Below are positions 48,042 through 54,932 of a stretch of 56,851 nucleotides of DNA, in pieces. Position numbers and translations under genes: made by a program. This DNA is from CAJMSU01 sp964650315 (GTDB lineage Bacteria > Bacillota_I > Bacilli_A > RF39 > UBA660): contig CAZYQE010000007.1 in NCBI GenBank assembly GCA_964650315.1, positions 1 to 56,851 on the forward strand, in the 5' to 3' direction. How positions within the stretch are numbered: position 1 is the first letter of the stretch; each line of letters starts with the position of its first letter. The notes under the pieces are model-generated. The model searched no databases, had not been told where the DNA came from, and was given only the letters and a program-made list of their open reading frames with translations.

Positions 48042-49398
48042 ATAAACTATTAATTATTTCATGGGCTGCTTTCTTACCTGCTTCCATAGCAAGTATTACA
48101 GTAGCAGCTCCTGTTACTATATCTCCACCTGCATATACATTATCAAGTGATGTTTTAGATTCTTCTACTACTATTAAACCTCTATCTGTAAGTTTTATAT
48201 TGCTTTGTTTTAATGCTTCATGATTAGGTGAAGTTCCTAGTGCCATAATAACCATATCACAGTCTACTTTGTGATTAGATCCTTTTTTCTCACTAACACT
48301 TCTTCTACCATCTTCTCCAGCTTCTCCAAGTTCCATATCAACAACTTCCATACCAATAACATTGTTATCTTTATCAGTTAATATTTCTATAGGATTTGTT
48401 AATAAATTAAATTCTATTCCTTCTTCTTTAGCATGTTCTACTTCTTCTTTTCTAGCAGGTAATTCTTCCATACTTCTTCTATACATTAGATGAGTTTCTA
48501 TTCCTAAACGTTTTAGGGATCTAACTGCATCCATAGCAACATTACCTCCACCAATAATATAAGCTACTTTTCCTTTTTTTATTGGTGTTTTACTATTCTG
48601 TTTATATGAACTCATTAAGTTTATTCTAGTTAATATTTCATTAGCAGAAAATACTCCGTTAGCATCTTCTCCTTTAATATTCATAAATCTAGGAAGACCA
48701 GCTCCTGTACCTAAGAATATGGCATCATATTCTTTTTGTAATTCAGGTATTGTTATAGCATTACCAATAGGTACATCTGTTTTTATTTCTACACCTAAGT
48801 CTTTTAGACTATTTACTTCATTTTCTACTATATCTTTAGGTAATCTAAATTCTGGAATACCATAAGTTAATACTCCTCCTGCTTTATGTAGGACTTCATA
48901 TATAGTTACATTATAACCTTCTTTAGCTAGCTCTCCTGCACAACTAAGACCAGCAGGGCCACTACCTACTACTGCTATTTTTTCTTTCTTTTTCTTAGTT
49001 GGTTTCACTGATTTAAAATTATTTTTTCTTGCTTCATCAGCAACATATCTTTCTAAAGATCCAATAGATATTGCATCACCTTTAAATCCTTTAATACACA
49101 TACTTTCACATTGTTTTTCTTGAGGACAAACTCTTCCACATACTGCAGGAAGTGATGATGATTTAGTAATTATTTCATATGCTTTATCAATATTTCCTTC
49201 TTTAAGTTCTTTTATAAATTCTGGAATCATTATGTTAACAGGACATCCTTTAACACATCTAGGATTAACACAATGTAAACATCTATTTGCTTCTTTTAAG
49301 GCTTCTTCTTTGTTATATCCTAATGCAACTTCATCAAAGTTTTTAACTCTTTCCTTAGGAGGTTGTACTCTCATTTTTACCTTACTATCATTATTCAT
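48040..49398 (-). CDS. nfnB: NADH-dependent ferredoxin:NADP+ oxidoreductase large subunit (NfnB/GltD-like)
   Basis: 452 residues of the GltD/NfnB family. Two [4Fe-4S] cluster motifs at the N-terminus use Cys40, Cys43, Cys48, Cys52 and Cys87, Cys91, Cys97, Cys101. The FAD site is VVGSGPAGLSCAGELAKEGY and the NADPH site IGGGNVAMDAVRSLKRLG. Alone it could be called the glutamate synthase small subunit. The partner gene upstream encodes the matching NfnA-type flavoprotein, overlapping by 8 bases, and no large glutamate synthase subunit is near. I therefore favour NfnAB, which couples NADH and reduced ferredoxin to NADPH by electron bifurcation. Confidence 0.85.
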   Translation of the reverse strand: MNNDSKVKMRVQPPKERVKNFDEVALGYNKEEALKEANRCLHCVNPRCVKGCPVNIMIPEFIKELKEGNIDKAYEIITKSSSLPAVCGRVCPQEKQCESMCIKGFKGDAISIGSLERYVADEARKNNFKSVKPTKKKKEKIAVVGSGPAGLSCAGELAKEGYNVTIYEVLHKAGGVLTYGIPEFRLPKDIVENEVNSLKDLGVEIKTDVPIGNAITIPELQKEYDAIFLGTGAGLPRFMNIKGEDANGVFSANEILTRINLMSSYKQNSKTPIKKGKVAYIIGGGNVAMDAVRSLKRLGIETHLMYRRSMEELPARKEEVEHAKEEGIEFNLLTNPIEILTDKDNNVIGMEVVDMELGEAGEDGRRSVSEKKGSNHKVDCDMVIMALGTSPNHEALKQSNIKLTDRGLIVVEESKTSLDNVYAGGDIVTGAATVILAMEAGKKAAHEIINSL

Positions 49399-50224
49399 AG
49401 TTAGCCTCCATTTCTTTTAATTTAACTTGCTCTTCTTCTTTATAAATATTCATTCTATTTAAGGCAATATCGAAATTGATTTTATGTCCATCAAATTCTG
49501 GTCCATGGATACAAGCAAATTTAGTTTCACCATCTACTTCACAACGACATGCACCACACATACCACTACCATCTACCATAATTGGATTCATACTAACTAT
49601 TGTCTTTAATTTATGTTTCTTAGTTAAATCACAAACACTTTTCATCATTATTACAGGTCCAATTGCAACACAGATATCATAATCTTTAATGTGTTCTTCT
49701 AATACTGTTGTGACAAAGCCTTTAGTACCAAAACTACCATCATCAGTAGCATAATACATATTATCTGCAACAGATTCTATCTTATCTTGTATTAAGAATA
49801 AATCTTTAGATCTTGCTCCATAAATAACATCTACTTTAATACCATTTTCTTTTAAATATTTAACTTGTGGGTATACAGGTGCAACTCCTACTCCACCAGC
49901 TACATAAACTACTCTTTTATTTTTAAAATCATTAATATTCATACATATCTCATTAGGATTACCTAGAGGTCCAACTACACCAAATAGTTCATCTTTAATC
50001 TTACTTAATTCTAAAGTAGATCCTCCTACTACTTGATATATAAGATGTAATAATCCCTTATCTTTATCATAATCATAAATAGTTAATGGAATTCTTTCAC
50101 TATCAGATTTAGCCATTACTATAACAAATTGTCCAGGCATAGCTTTTTTAACTACCATTGGGGCTTCTACTATCATTTCATATGAATTCTCATTAAGTTT
50201 TTCGTTTTTTAATACTTTATACAT
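49391..50224 (-). CDS. nfnA: NfnA-type FAD/NAD-binding [2Fe-2S] oxidoreductase subunit
   Basis: 277 residues of the dihydroorotate dehydrogenase electron-transfer (PyrK-like) family. The FAD site is around RIPLTIYDYDKDKG, the NAD site is VYVAGGVGVAPVYPQ, and a C-terminal [2Fe-2S] motif reads DGSGMCGACRCEVDGETKFAC. The Asp and Cys residues in that motif match the three-Cys, one-Asp cluster of Nfn. No pyrimidine genes are nearby, so PyrK is unlikely. It has its own extended -10 promoter and leads into nfnB. Confidence 0.85.
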   Translation of the reverse strand: MYKVLKNEKLNENSYEMIVEAPMVVKKAMPGQFVIVMAKSDSERIPLTIYDYDKDKGLLHLIYQVVGGSTLELSKIKDELFGVVGPLGNPNEICMNINDFKNKRVVYVAGGVGVAPVYPQVKYLKENGIKVDVIYGARSKDLFLIQDKIESVADNMYYATDDGSFGTKGFVTTVLEEHIKDYDICVAIGPVIMMKSVCDLTKKHKLKTIVSMNPIMVDGSGMCGACRCEVDGETKFACIHGPEFDGHKINFDIALNRMNIYKEEEQVKLKEMEANYE

Positions 50225-50246
50225 GAGACACCTACTTTCTAAGTAA

Positions 50247-50255
50247 ATTATAACA
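50247..50255 (-). promoter_or_regulatory. Extended -10 promoter of nfnAB
   Basis: TGTTATAAT on the complement, about 23 bases before the nfnA ATG and just downstream of the HIT gene terminator. Confidence 0.6.
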
Positions 50256-50267
50256 TAATATTTTAAA

Positions 50268-50294
50268 TAAAAAAATGTTTACTAAGTAAACATT
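50268..50294 (-). terminator. Terminator of the HIT gene
   Basis: Nine-base stem AATGTTTAC (50274-50282) with GTAAACATT (50286-50294), loop TAA, then a U run on the complement. Confidence 0.85.
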
Positions 50295-50802
50295 ATTGAT
50301 TTATTAAATTTCTTAATTTTTTTAATTTTTCTTTATCTTCTATATAATTAAATCTAGGTTTTACAAAATTTTTAGAACCTCTTTTTTCGTTAGAATATCT
50401 AGGAATTAATTGTATATGAAAATGATTCATTGGTCCATCACACATAGTACATAAATATACACTTTCAGACTCATATACTTCTTTTATTATATTCATCATT
50501 TTTTTAGCGAAAGTAAATACTTTCTTACATAATTCATCATCTGTTTCCATCATATCTTTATAATGTTTCTTACTAGTAATGGCAGTATGTCCATTAGCTC
50601 TGGGATTCCCTACCAAGAAACATTCTATATCTTCATCTTCATAAATTATCTTATCTTTATTATTCCCATATAAGATATTATTATTCTCTCTATCAAAACA
50701 AGTAGGACATATTCCTGAATTTGTGAAATCTACAAATGTTATTTTATTTAATTTAATCATTTCTATTAATTCTTCTTTATTATATTCTTTTAAATTATTC
50801 AT
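50293..50802 (-). CDS. HIT-like nucleotide hydrolase or transferase
   Basis: 169 residues. The HIT core is visible: LVGNPRANGHTAITSKKHYK in the middle and NHFHIQLIPR, with His127, His129 and Gln131. The third histidine of the triad is Gln, as in the GalT/Ap4A phosphorylase branch, so a transferase or phosphorylase activity on nucleoside phosphates is as likely as hydrolysis. A CPTC pair (32-35) may bind zinc. Own promoter and terminator. Confidence 0.82.
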   Translation of the reverse strand: MNNLKEYNKEELIEMIKLNKITFVDFTNSGICPTCFDRENNNILYGNNKDKIIYEDEDIECFLVGNPRANGHTAITSKKHYKDMMETDDELCKKVFTFAKKMMNIIKEVYESESVYLCTMCDGPMNHFHIQLIPRYSNEKRGSKNFVKPRFNYIEDKEKLKKLRNLINQ

Positions 50803-50821
50803 AAATACTCCTTATAAATTT

Positions 50822-50830
50822 ATTATAACA
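50822..50830 (-). promoter_or_regulatory. Extended -10 promoter of the HIT gene
   Basis: TGTTATAAT on the complement, about 20 bases before the ATG, immediately after the DUF5684 gene terminator. Confidence 0.55.
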
Positions 50831-50831
50831 T

Positions 50832-50862
50832 AAAAAAAGATATTCATTAATTTGAATATCTT
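50832..50862 (-). terminator. Terminator of the DUF5684-like gene
   Basis: Ten-base stem AAGATATTCA (50837-50846) with TGAATATCTT (50853-50862) followed by seven U on the complement. Confidence 0.85.
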
Positions 50863-50883
50863 AAAGTGTTTTGTGCTTATTTA

Positions 50884-51375
50884 TTATTTTGTTTTTTTAT
50901 ATTTAGCTTTTCCAAATCCTAGGATTAAGTAGAAAATATCAGATATTGGTTGTATGAATAATCCAATTGTAAATCCAATTCCTTTTCCAAAAGATTTAGC
51001 TAACCCTTTAGCAAACTTCCAAGATGCAATTACAGCATAAATTACTGTAACTATAAATAAAGCATAAGCAAATCCGCTTGGATTCTTTCCTGCTGCTTCA
51101 AGTACTGATTGAGTTGCTCCGCAAAGTATTGCTGGAATAATTAACCAAATCCAGAAATTAACTCCGGCGATCTTATATAATATCCACGCATTATATACTG
51201 GTATAACTGATTTCCAACCAGGCTCGCCTGCTTTTTTAAACATTTTCCAAGATGCTACCACTAATAGAATATACCAAGTAATAATAGCGATTGCCACGAT
51301 TGCAAAAAACATTCCTACTATTCCACCTGCTAGAACAAGATCTTTTTCTCTTTCAGTTAAAGCTGTTAAAATCAT
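50884..51375 (-). CDS. DUF5684-like four-helix membrane protein
   Basis: 163 residues from the ATG at 51373-51375 behind AAAGGAG; a longer frame upstream covers the promoter. Four hydrophobic segments. The typical DUF5684 stretch is AGEPGWKSVIPVYNAWILYK, followed by IWLIIPAILCG and SWKFAKGLAKSFGKG. Function not known; relatives are often near signal peptidase or secretion genes, not seen here. Confidence 0.8.
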   Translation of the reverse strand: MILTALTEREKDLVLAGGIVGMFFAIVAIAIITWYILLVVASWKMFKKAGEPGWKSVIPVYNAWILYKIAGVNFWIWLIIPAILCGATQSVLEAAGKNPSGFAYALFIVTVIYAVIASWKFAKGLAKSFGKGIGFTIGLFIQPISDIFYLILGFGKAKYKKTK

Positions 51376-51397
51376 ATAAACACTCCTTTCTAATGTA

Positions 51398-51426
51398 ATT
51401 ATACATTTACATTGAAAAATATGCAA
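51398..51426 (-). promoter_or_regulatory. Promoter of the DUF5684-like gene
   Basis: On the complement TTGCAT (51426-51421), a 17-base spacer and TATAAT (51403-51398). Confidence 0.7.
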
Positions 51427-51442
51427 TATTTTGTAGTAATAT

Positions 51443-51470
51443 TTGAATTTTTTAATAAGTGTGTTATAAT
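51443..51470 (+). promoter_or_regulatory. Promoter of the 224-residue unknown gene
   Basis: TTGAAT (51443-51448), a 16-base spacer and TATAAT (51465-51470), with TG one base before the -10. Confidence 0.7.
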
Positions 51471-51493
51471 ATTTTTCCTTTGGAGGAATTATT

Positions 51494-52168
51494 ATGAGAA
51501 AGAACAGATTGCTAGTTAGTAGTATTTCTAAGGATATTGGACTGCATTTACCTACAAGTAGATATATTGATAATAGTCGTATTCTTAATTATGAAGTTAT
51601 TAATGATAGATTACATTTAAAAGCTAGTTTTAAAAAATATGAAGATAGAGTATATAACGTTTGGTATGAACCCAATAACTTTAGATTTTATGGTATGAAA
51701 GATTTAACTATATATGATATTAATATAGATAATAATAATTTTATGATTACTGAAATGAAAGATGAAAACGGTGAATCTTGTATTAAAAAGATCAAATTTT
51801 CTGATTATAATAATACCAAATCTTTATTTGTAGAAAATATTTATGTAGATAATCATGATAAAGATGAATATATATGCATTAAAAAAGATAAGGATAAATT
51901 AACTCTAAATACTAATAATGATATGAATACTGTATCTACTCCTGATGAAGGGAAAGTTAAACAATTACTTAGAACTTTATTAGAAACAGAAGAAGATGAT
52001 ATTAGAGATAGTTTTGATTTAATAAATGATAATGTTTCTAATTTTTTTGATAATATTAAATATGATTTTAGAGTATTAAGTAATTTCAATGAATTATACG
52101 AAAAAGACAAATTATATGCTAAACCTATCATGAGGAATTTAATGAATAATAAAACAAGGATGAAATAA
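51494..52168 (+). CDS. Unknown protein
   Basis: 224 residues, not recognised. No signal peptide or membrane helix; Asn/Asp/Lys-rich. The N-terminal 120 residues look beta-rich (ILNYEVINDRLHLKASFKKY, followed by EDRVYNVWYEP), and the C-terminal part is helical with an acidic patch (RTLLETEEDDIRDSFDLIND). Ribosome site TGGAGG. Convergent with a GNAT gene. Confidence 0.75.
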   Translation: MRKNRLLVSSISKDIGLHLPTSRYIDNSRILNYEVINDRLHLKASFKKYEDRVYNVWYEPNNFRFYGMKDLTIYDINIDNNNFMITEMKDENGESCIKKIKFSDYNNTKSLFVENIYVDNHDKDEYICIKKDKDKLTLNTNNDMNTVSTPDEGKVKQLLRTLLETEEDDIRDSFDLINDNVSNFFDNIKYDFRVLSNFNELYEKDKLYAKPIMRNLMNNKTRMK

Positions 52169-52186
52169 TCATCTTTGTTTTTATTT
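52152..52186. terminator. Terminator overlapping the end of the 224-residue gene
   Basis: Ten-base stem with one G-U pair, ACAAGGATGA (52154-52163) with TCATCTTTGT (52169-52178), then a T-rich run. It lies between convergent genes. Confidence 0.7.
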
Positions 52187-52675
52187 GCTTTTATGACTCA
52201 TATGATAATCATCTGGGTCTTTACCTATACCATCTATTACAAATCCTGCGTTTTCATAACATTTAATTCCTCTTTTATTGGTAGAAAAAACATTTAATTC
52301 TAATTTTTCATAACCTATAGAATATCCATATTCCACAATTCTTTTCATACCTTCTGTACCATAATGTTTGTTTTGTTTTTCTGGCGTTATAGATATCCCT
52401 AGTTCTCCTACATTATTTCCTTTATCTTTAATTTCTATATTACCTATAAATTCTCCTGTTTCTTTTTCTATCATTGAGTAGCATTTATTATCCTTTTTTA
52501 AACTACTTTTTATCCATTCTAATTCCTCTTCATAAGTATAAGCTTTAGCATTTTTAACAATTGTACTCATAACTCTTGGATCATTAATCATTGTTAAATA
52601 ATTATCTATTAATTCTTCTGATAATTTAACATATATTATGTTTTCTGATTCAAGTACTTTTTCTAAATTTTCCAT
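52181..52675 (-). CDS. GNAT acetyltransferase, RimJ/RimL type
   Basis: 164 residues. Family features: VKLSEELIDNYLTMINDPRV at the start, IGNIEIKDKGNNVGELGISI, the acyl-CoA loop KQNKHYGTEGMKRIVEYGYS (RxxGxG-like, here HYGTEG), and LNVFSTNKRGIKCYENAGF. Typical of N-alpha or side-chain acetyltransferases of proteins or small molecules; substrate unknown. Confidence 0.88.
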   Translation of the reverse strand: MENLEKVLESENIIYVKLSEELIDNYLTMINDPRVMSTIVKNAKAYTYEEELEWIKSSLKKDNKCYSMIEKETGEFIGNIEIKDKGNNVGELGISITPEKQNKHYGTEGMKRIVEYGYSIGYEKLELNVFSTNKRGIKCYENAGFVIDGIGKDPDDYHMSHKSK

Positions 52676-52775
52676 ATATACTCCTTTCTATAAAAATAAT
52701 CTTATTATAAAATCATTTTTACTTTAAATATTTGTATTAAGTAGTAATTCCCTTTAGTTAAATATATCAAAACAT

Positions 52776-53966
52776 TTAAAAAGTTATTATTTCCTCCAAT
52801 ATATTTTTAACTTCCTCTTTATAAACATCTACTCCTGGATGATTAAATGGATTAACTCCAAATAAATATCCTGAGAAAGAAGCGCTTAACATAAAGAAGT
52901 ATATTAATGTAGAAAGTTCTTTAACAGATAGTTCATCCATTGTTATTTCTAATACATTTGTATTTCCTTTAGAATGAGCTTTTATAACTGAATCTAAAAC
53001 CATATTATTAATAGAATTTATATCTAATGATTTGTAATTTACTATCTCGTTATTTCTAACTCTGATAAATGTTTCAAACAAAATTTTATTACCATCTTGA
53101 ATAAATTGTCCTAGAGAATGCAAGTCTCTTGTATATAGTGTAGACATAGGTAATATTCCTTTTCCTTCTTTACCTTCTGTTTCTGCGAATAATTGTTTTA
53201 ACCATTCAGTGAACGCTAGCATATGTTCTTCGTGTATAGAATAATTTTCTACTACTTTACCATGTTTATATAATAAATATCTTATACCTGCATAATTAAA
53301 GGCTTCATCCACTAAGTTTGCACCTTCATAATATCCATCTACTATTTCATATATATCAAAGTTAGTTGCTAAAGGTAGTAAATGTGCTGCTGTTAAAAAT
53401 GAATATCTTCCTGCTATATTTTGTGGAATATCAAATTTTTCAAGGCATGGCTCACTATCTAATTCATTACCATCACTAGATGTTGTTATAATTATACGAT
53501 CTTTAATAGATTCAGATCCGTATCTCTTTTCTAAATCAGCTTTTAATAGATTATATATCATTTTAGTTTCCATAGTTTTACCTGTTTTACTAATAACATT
53601 TACACAATAATTTTTATTTTTTAGTTCATCTTTTAAATCATTTAAGAATTTACTAGATAGTGTAGTTCCAACATATATTACTTCAAATGGATGTGGTCTA
53701 AAATACTTTTTAAAAGTTTGAGAAAAAGCATAACTACCAAGATATGATCCTCCTACACCAACTACTACTAAACAATCATAATTATCTTTTATATAGTTAG
53801 CGGTTTTATTTATTTTATCTATGTTATTCTTACCAATATGTTTACTCCAACCAATCATTCTACTATCATTAAACTTTTTTAATACTTCTTCTTTTCTATT
53901 TAATAATTCTTTATATTCATCTAGAATATTACTATCTACATGTGTTTCAAAATCAAATTTAATCAT
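52776..53966 (-). CDS. pgi: Glucose-6-phosphate isomerase
   Basis: Interconverts glucose 6-phosphate and fructose 6-phosphate. 396 residues, shorter than the 430-450 usual in Bacilli. Family blocks are GVGGSYLGSYAF, ISKTGKTMET, IAGRYSFLTAAHLLPLA, the motif AETEGKEGKGILP, and RDLHSLGQFIQDG with the catalytic His. It is monocistronic, away from the other glycolytic genes of this window (gap, pgk, tpiA). Confidence 0.95.
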   Translation of the reverse strand: MIKFDFETHVDSNILDEYKELLNRKEEVLKKFNDSRMIGWSKHIGKNNIDKINKTANYIKDNYDCLVVVGVGGSYLGSYAFSQTFKKYFRPHPFEVIYVGTTLSSKFLNDLKDELKNKNYCVNVISKTGKTMETKMIYNLLKADLEKRYGSESIKDRIIITTSSDGNELDSEPCLEKFDIPQNIAGRYSFLTAAHLLPLATNFDIYEIVDGYYEGANLVDEAFNYAGIRYLLYKHGKVVENYSIHEEHMLAFTEWLKQLFAETEGKEGKGILPMSTLYTRDLHSLGQFIQDGNKILFETFIRVRNNEIVNYKSLDINSINNMVLDSVIKAHSKGNTNVLEITMDELSVKELSTLIYFFMLSASFSGYLFGVNPFNHPGVDVYKEEVKNILEEIITF

Positions 53967-54104
53967 ATTTATCCTCCTATTATTAGTATATCACATTATA
54001 TATTAATAAAACTCAATTATTTATAGTGACTATCTTGTAAATTAAGTATAAATTTTACATAGTTTAAAATAAAAAATAGCTTAAATCTGTTTTTTATACT
54101 ATTT

Positions 54105-54132
54105 TTGTGCTTATTATTTTATATGATATAAT
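54105..54132 (+). promoter_or_regulatory. Promoter of the PrsW-type protease gene
   Basis: TTGTGC (54105-54110), a 16-base spacer and TATAAT (54127-54132) with TG one base before (TGATATAAT). The first ATG (54133) touches the -10, so it cannot be the start codon of this transcript. Confidence 0.65.
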
Positions 54133-54162
54133 ATGAATAAATTAATATTAAGGAGTTTTGAA

Positions 54163-54885
54163 ATGGTTGTAGTATTTATAATTTCTATTTTAGTATCTGT
54201 AATACCATCAGTTTTGGTATATAGATGGATTAAAAACAAGGGTGATAAAGGATATCAAGAGCTTTGTAGATTTTCAATAAGAAAAGGAATGGTTTCTATT
54301 CTTCCGGTTACATTAGTATCAGCTGGTTTTGCAATAATTGGAGTAATAGGAAAATTATTAATTCCAAATATAAATCCTATTTTATATAAAGCATATTATA
54401 ATATTATTGCTTTAGCTTTTTCAGAGGAGTTAGTTAAATTCTTATATTTTAAAAAAGTACTTAAAGAGACTTCATATAAGTATTCATGGTTTGATGTAGT
54501 TATAGTTATGACATTAGTTGGTTTAGGATTTGGTTGTATTGAAAATATTGTATTTTCTATTAATTCTGGTATTATTCCTATGCTTATTAAAGGTATATCT
54601 ATTTCTCATGCGGGATATGGATTTATTATGGGATGGTTCTACGGAAAGAAACTAAAAACTAATAAGAATATATATGGAGTACTTGGATTTGTAATTCCTT
54701 GGCTTATACATGGACTATTTGATTTTGGATTAAGTCCTGAATTAATTAAATTAAATGATAATTTTGCATTTATTTCTATAATATTAGAATTAGTTTCTAT
54801 AGTAATAGTTTTCTTAATTATAAGATTTGTAAGAAAGAAGAAAGATGTTCCTATTTATAAAAAGAAATTAAAGAAAGTTAAATAA
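54163..54885 (+). CDS. PrsW-type intramembrane metalloprotease
   Basis: 240 residues from the ATG at 54163, which follows AAGGAG; the earlier ATG at 54133 lies at the promoter. Seven or so hydrophobic segments. Glutamyl/His motifs of the PrsW group are Glu88-Glu89-x2-Lys92 (SEELVKF), Glu127-Asn128 (CIENIVF), His149 (SISHAGYG) and His183...Asp187 (HGLFDF). PrsW in Bacillus cleaves the anti-sigma factor RsiW, but no anti-sigma gene is near, so the substrate is unknown. Convergent with secA. Confidence 0.85.
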   Translation: MVVVFIISILVSVIPSVLVYRWIKNKGDKGYQELCRFSIRKGMVSILPVTLVSAGFAIIGVIGKLLIPNINPILYKAYYNIIALAFSEELVKFLYFKKVLKETSYKYSWFDVVIVMTLVGLGFGCIENIVFSINSGIIPMLIKGISISHAGYGFIMGWFYGKKLKTNKNIYGVLGFVIPWLIHGLFDFGLSPELIKLNDNFAFISIILELVSIVIVFLIIRFVRKKKDVPIYKKKLKKVK

Positions 54886-54891
54886 TAAAAC

Positions 54892-54919
54892 AAAGCAGAT
54901 TAATCTGCTTTATTTTTTT
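54892..54919. terminator. Bidirectional terminator between the PrsW-type gene and secA
   Basis: Perfect palindrome AAAGCAGATT/AATCTGCTTT at 54892-54911 followed by a T run on the plus strand; A-rich DNA on the other side gives a weaker U run for secA. Confidence 0.9.
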
Positions 54920-54932
54920 GCGAGTTTGCGAG

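Noticed and set aside
48040..49398. Glutamate synthase small subunit (GltD) as the name of the 452-residue oxidoreductase
   Set aside because: The overlapping partner is an NfnA-type flavoprotein and no large subunit is close; NfnB fits better, although sequence alone does not exclude GltD-like use.
54133..54162. Upstream ATG for the PrsW-type protease (MNKLILRSFE extension)
   Set aside because: It directly follows the TATAAT box and lies at the transcript start; the ATG at 54163 has AAGGAG upstream.
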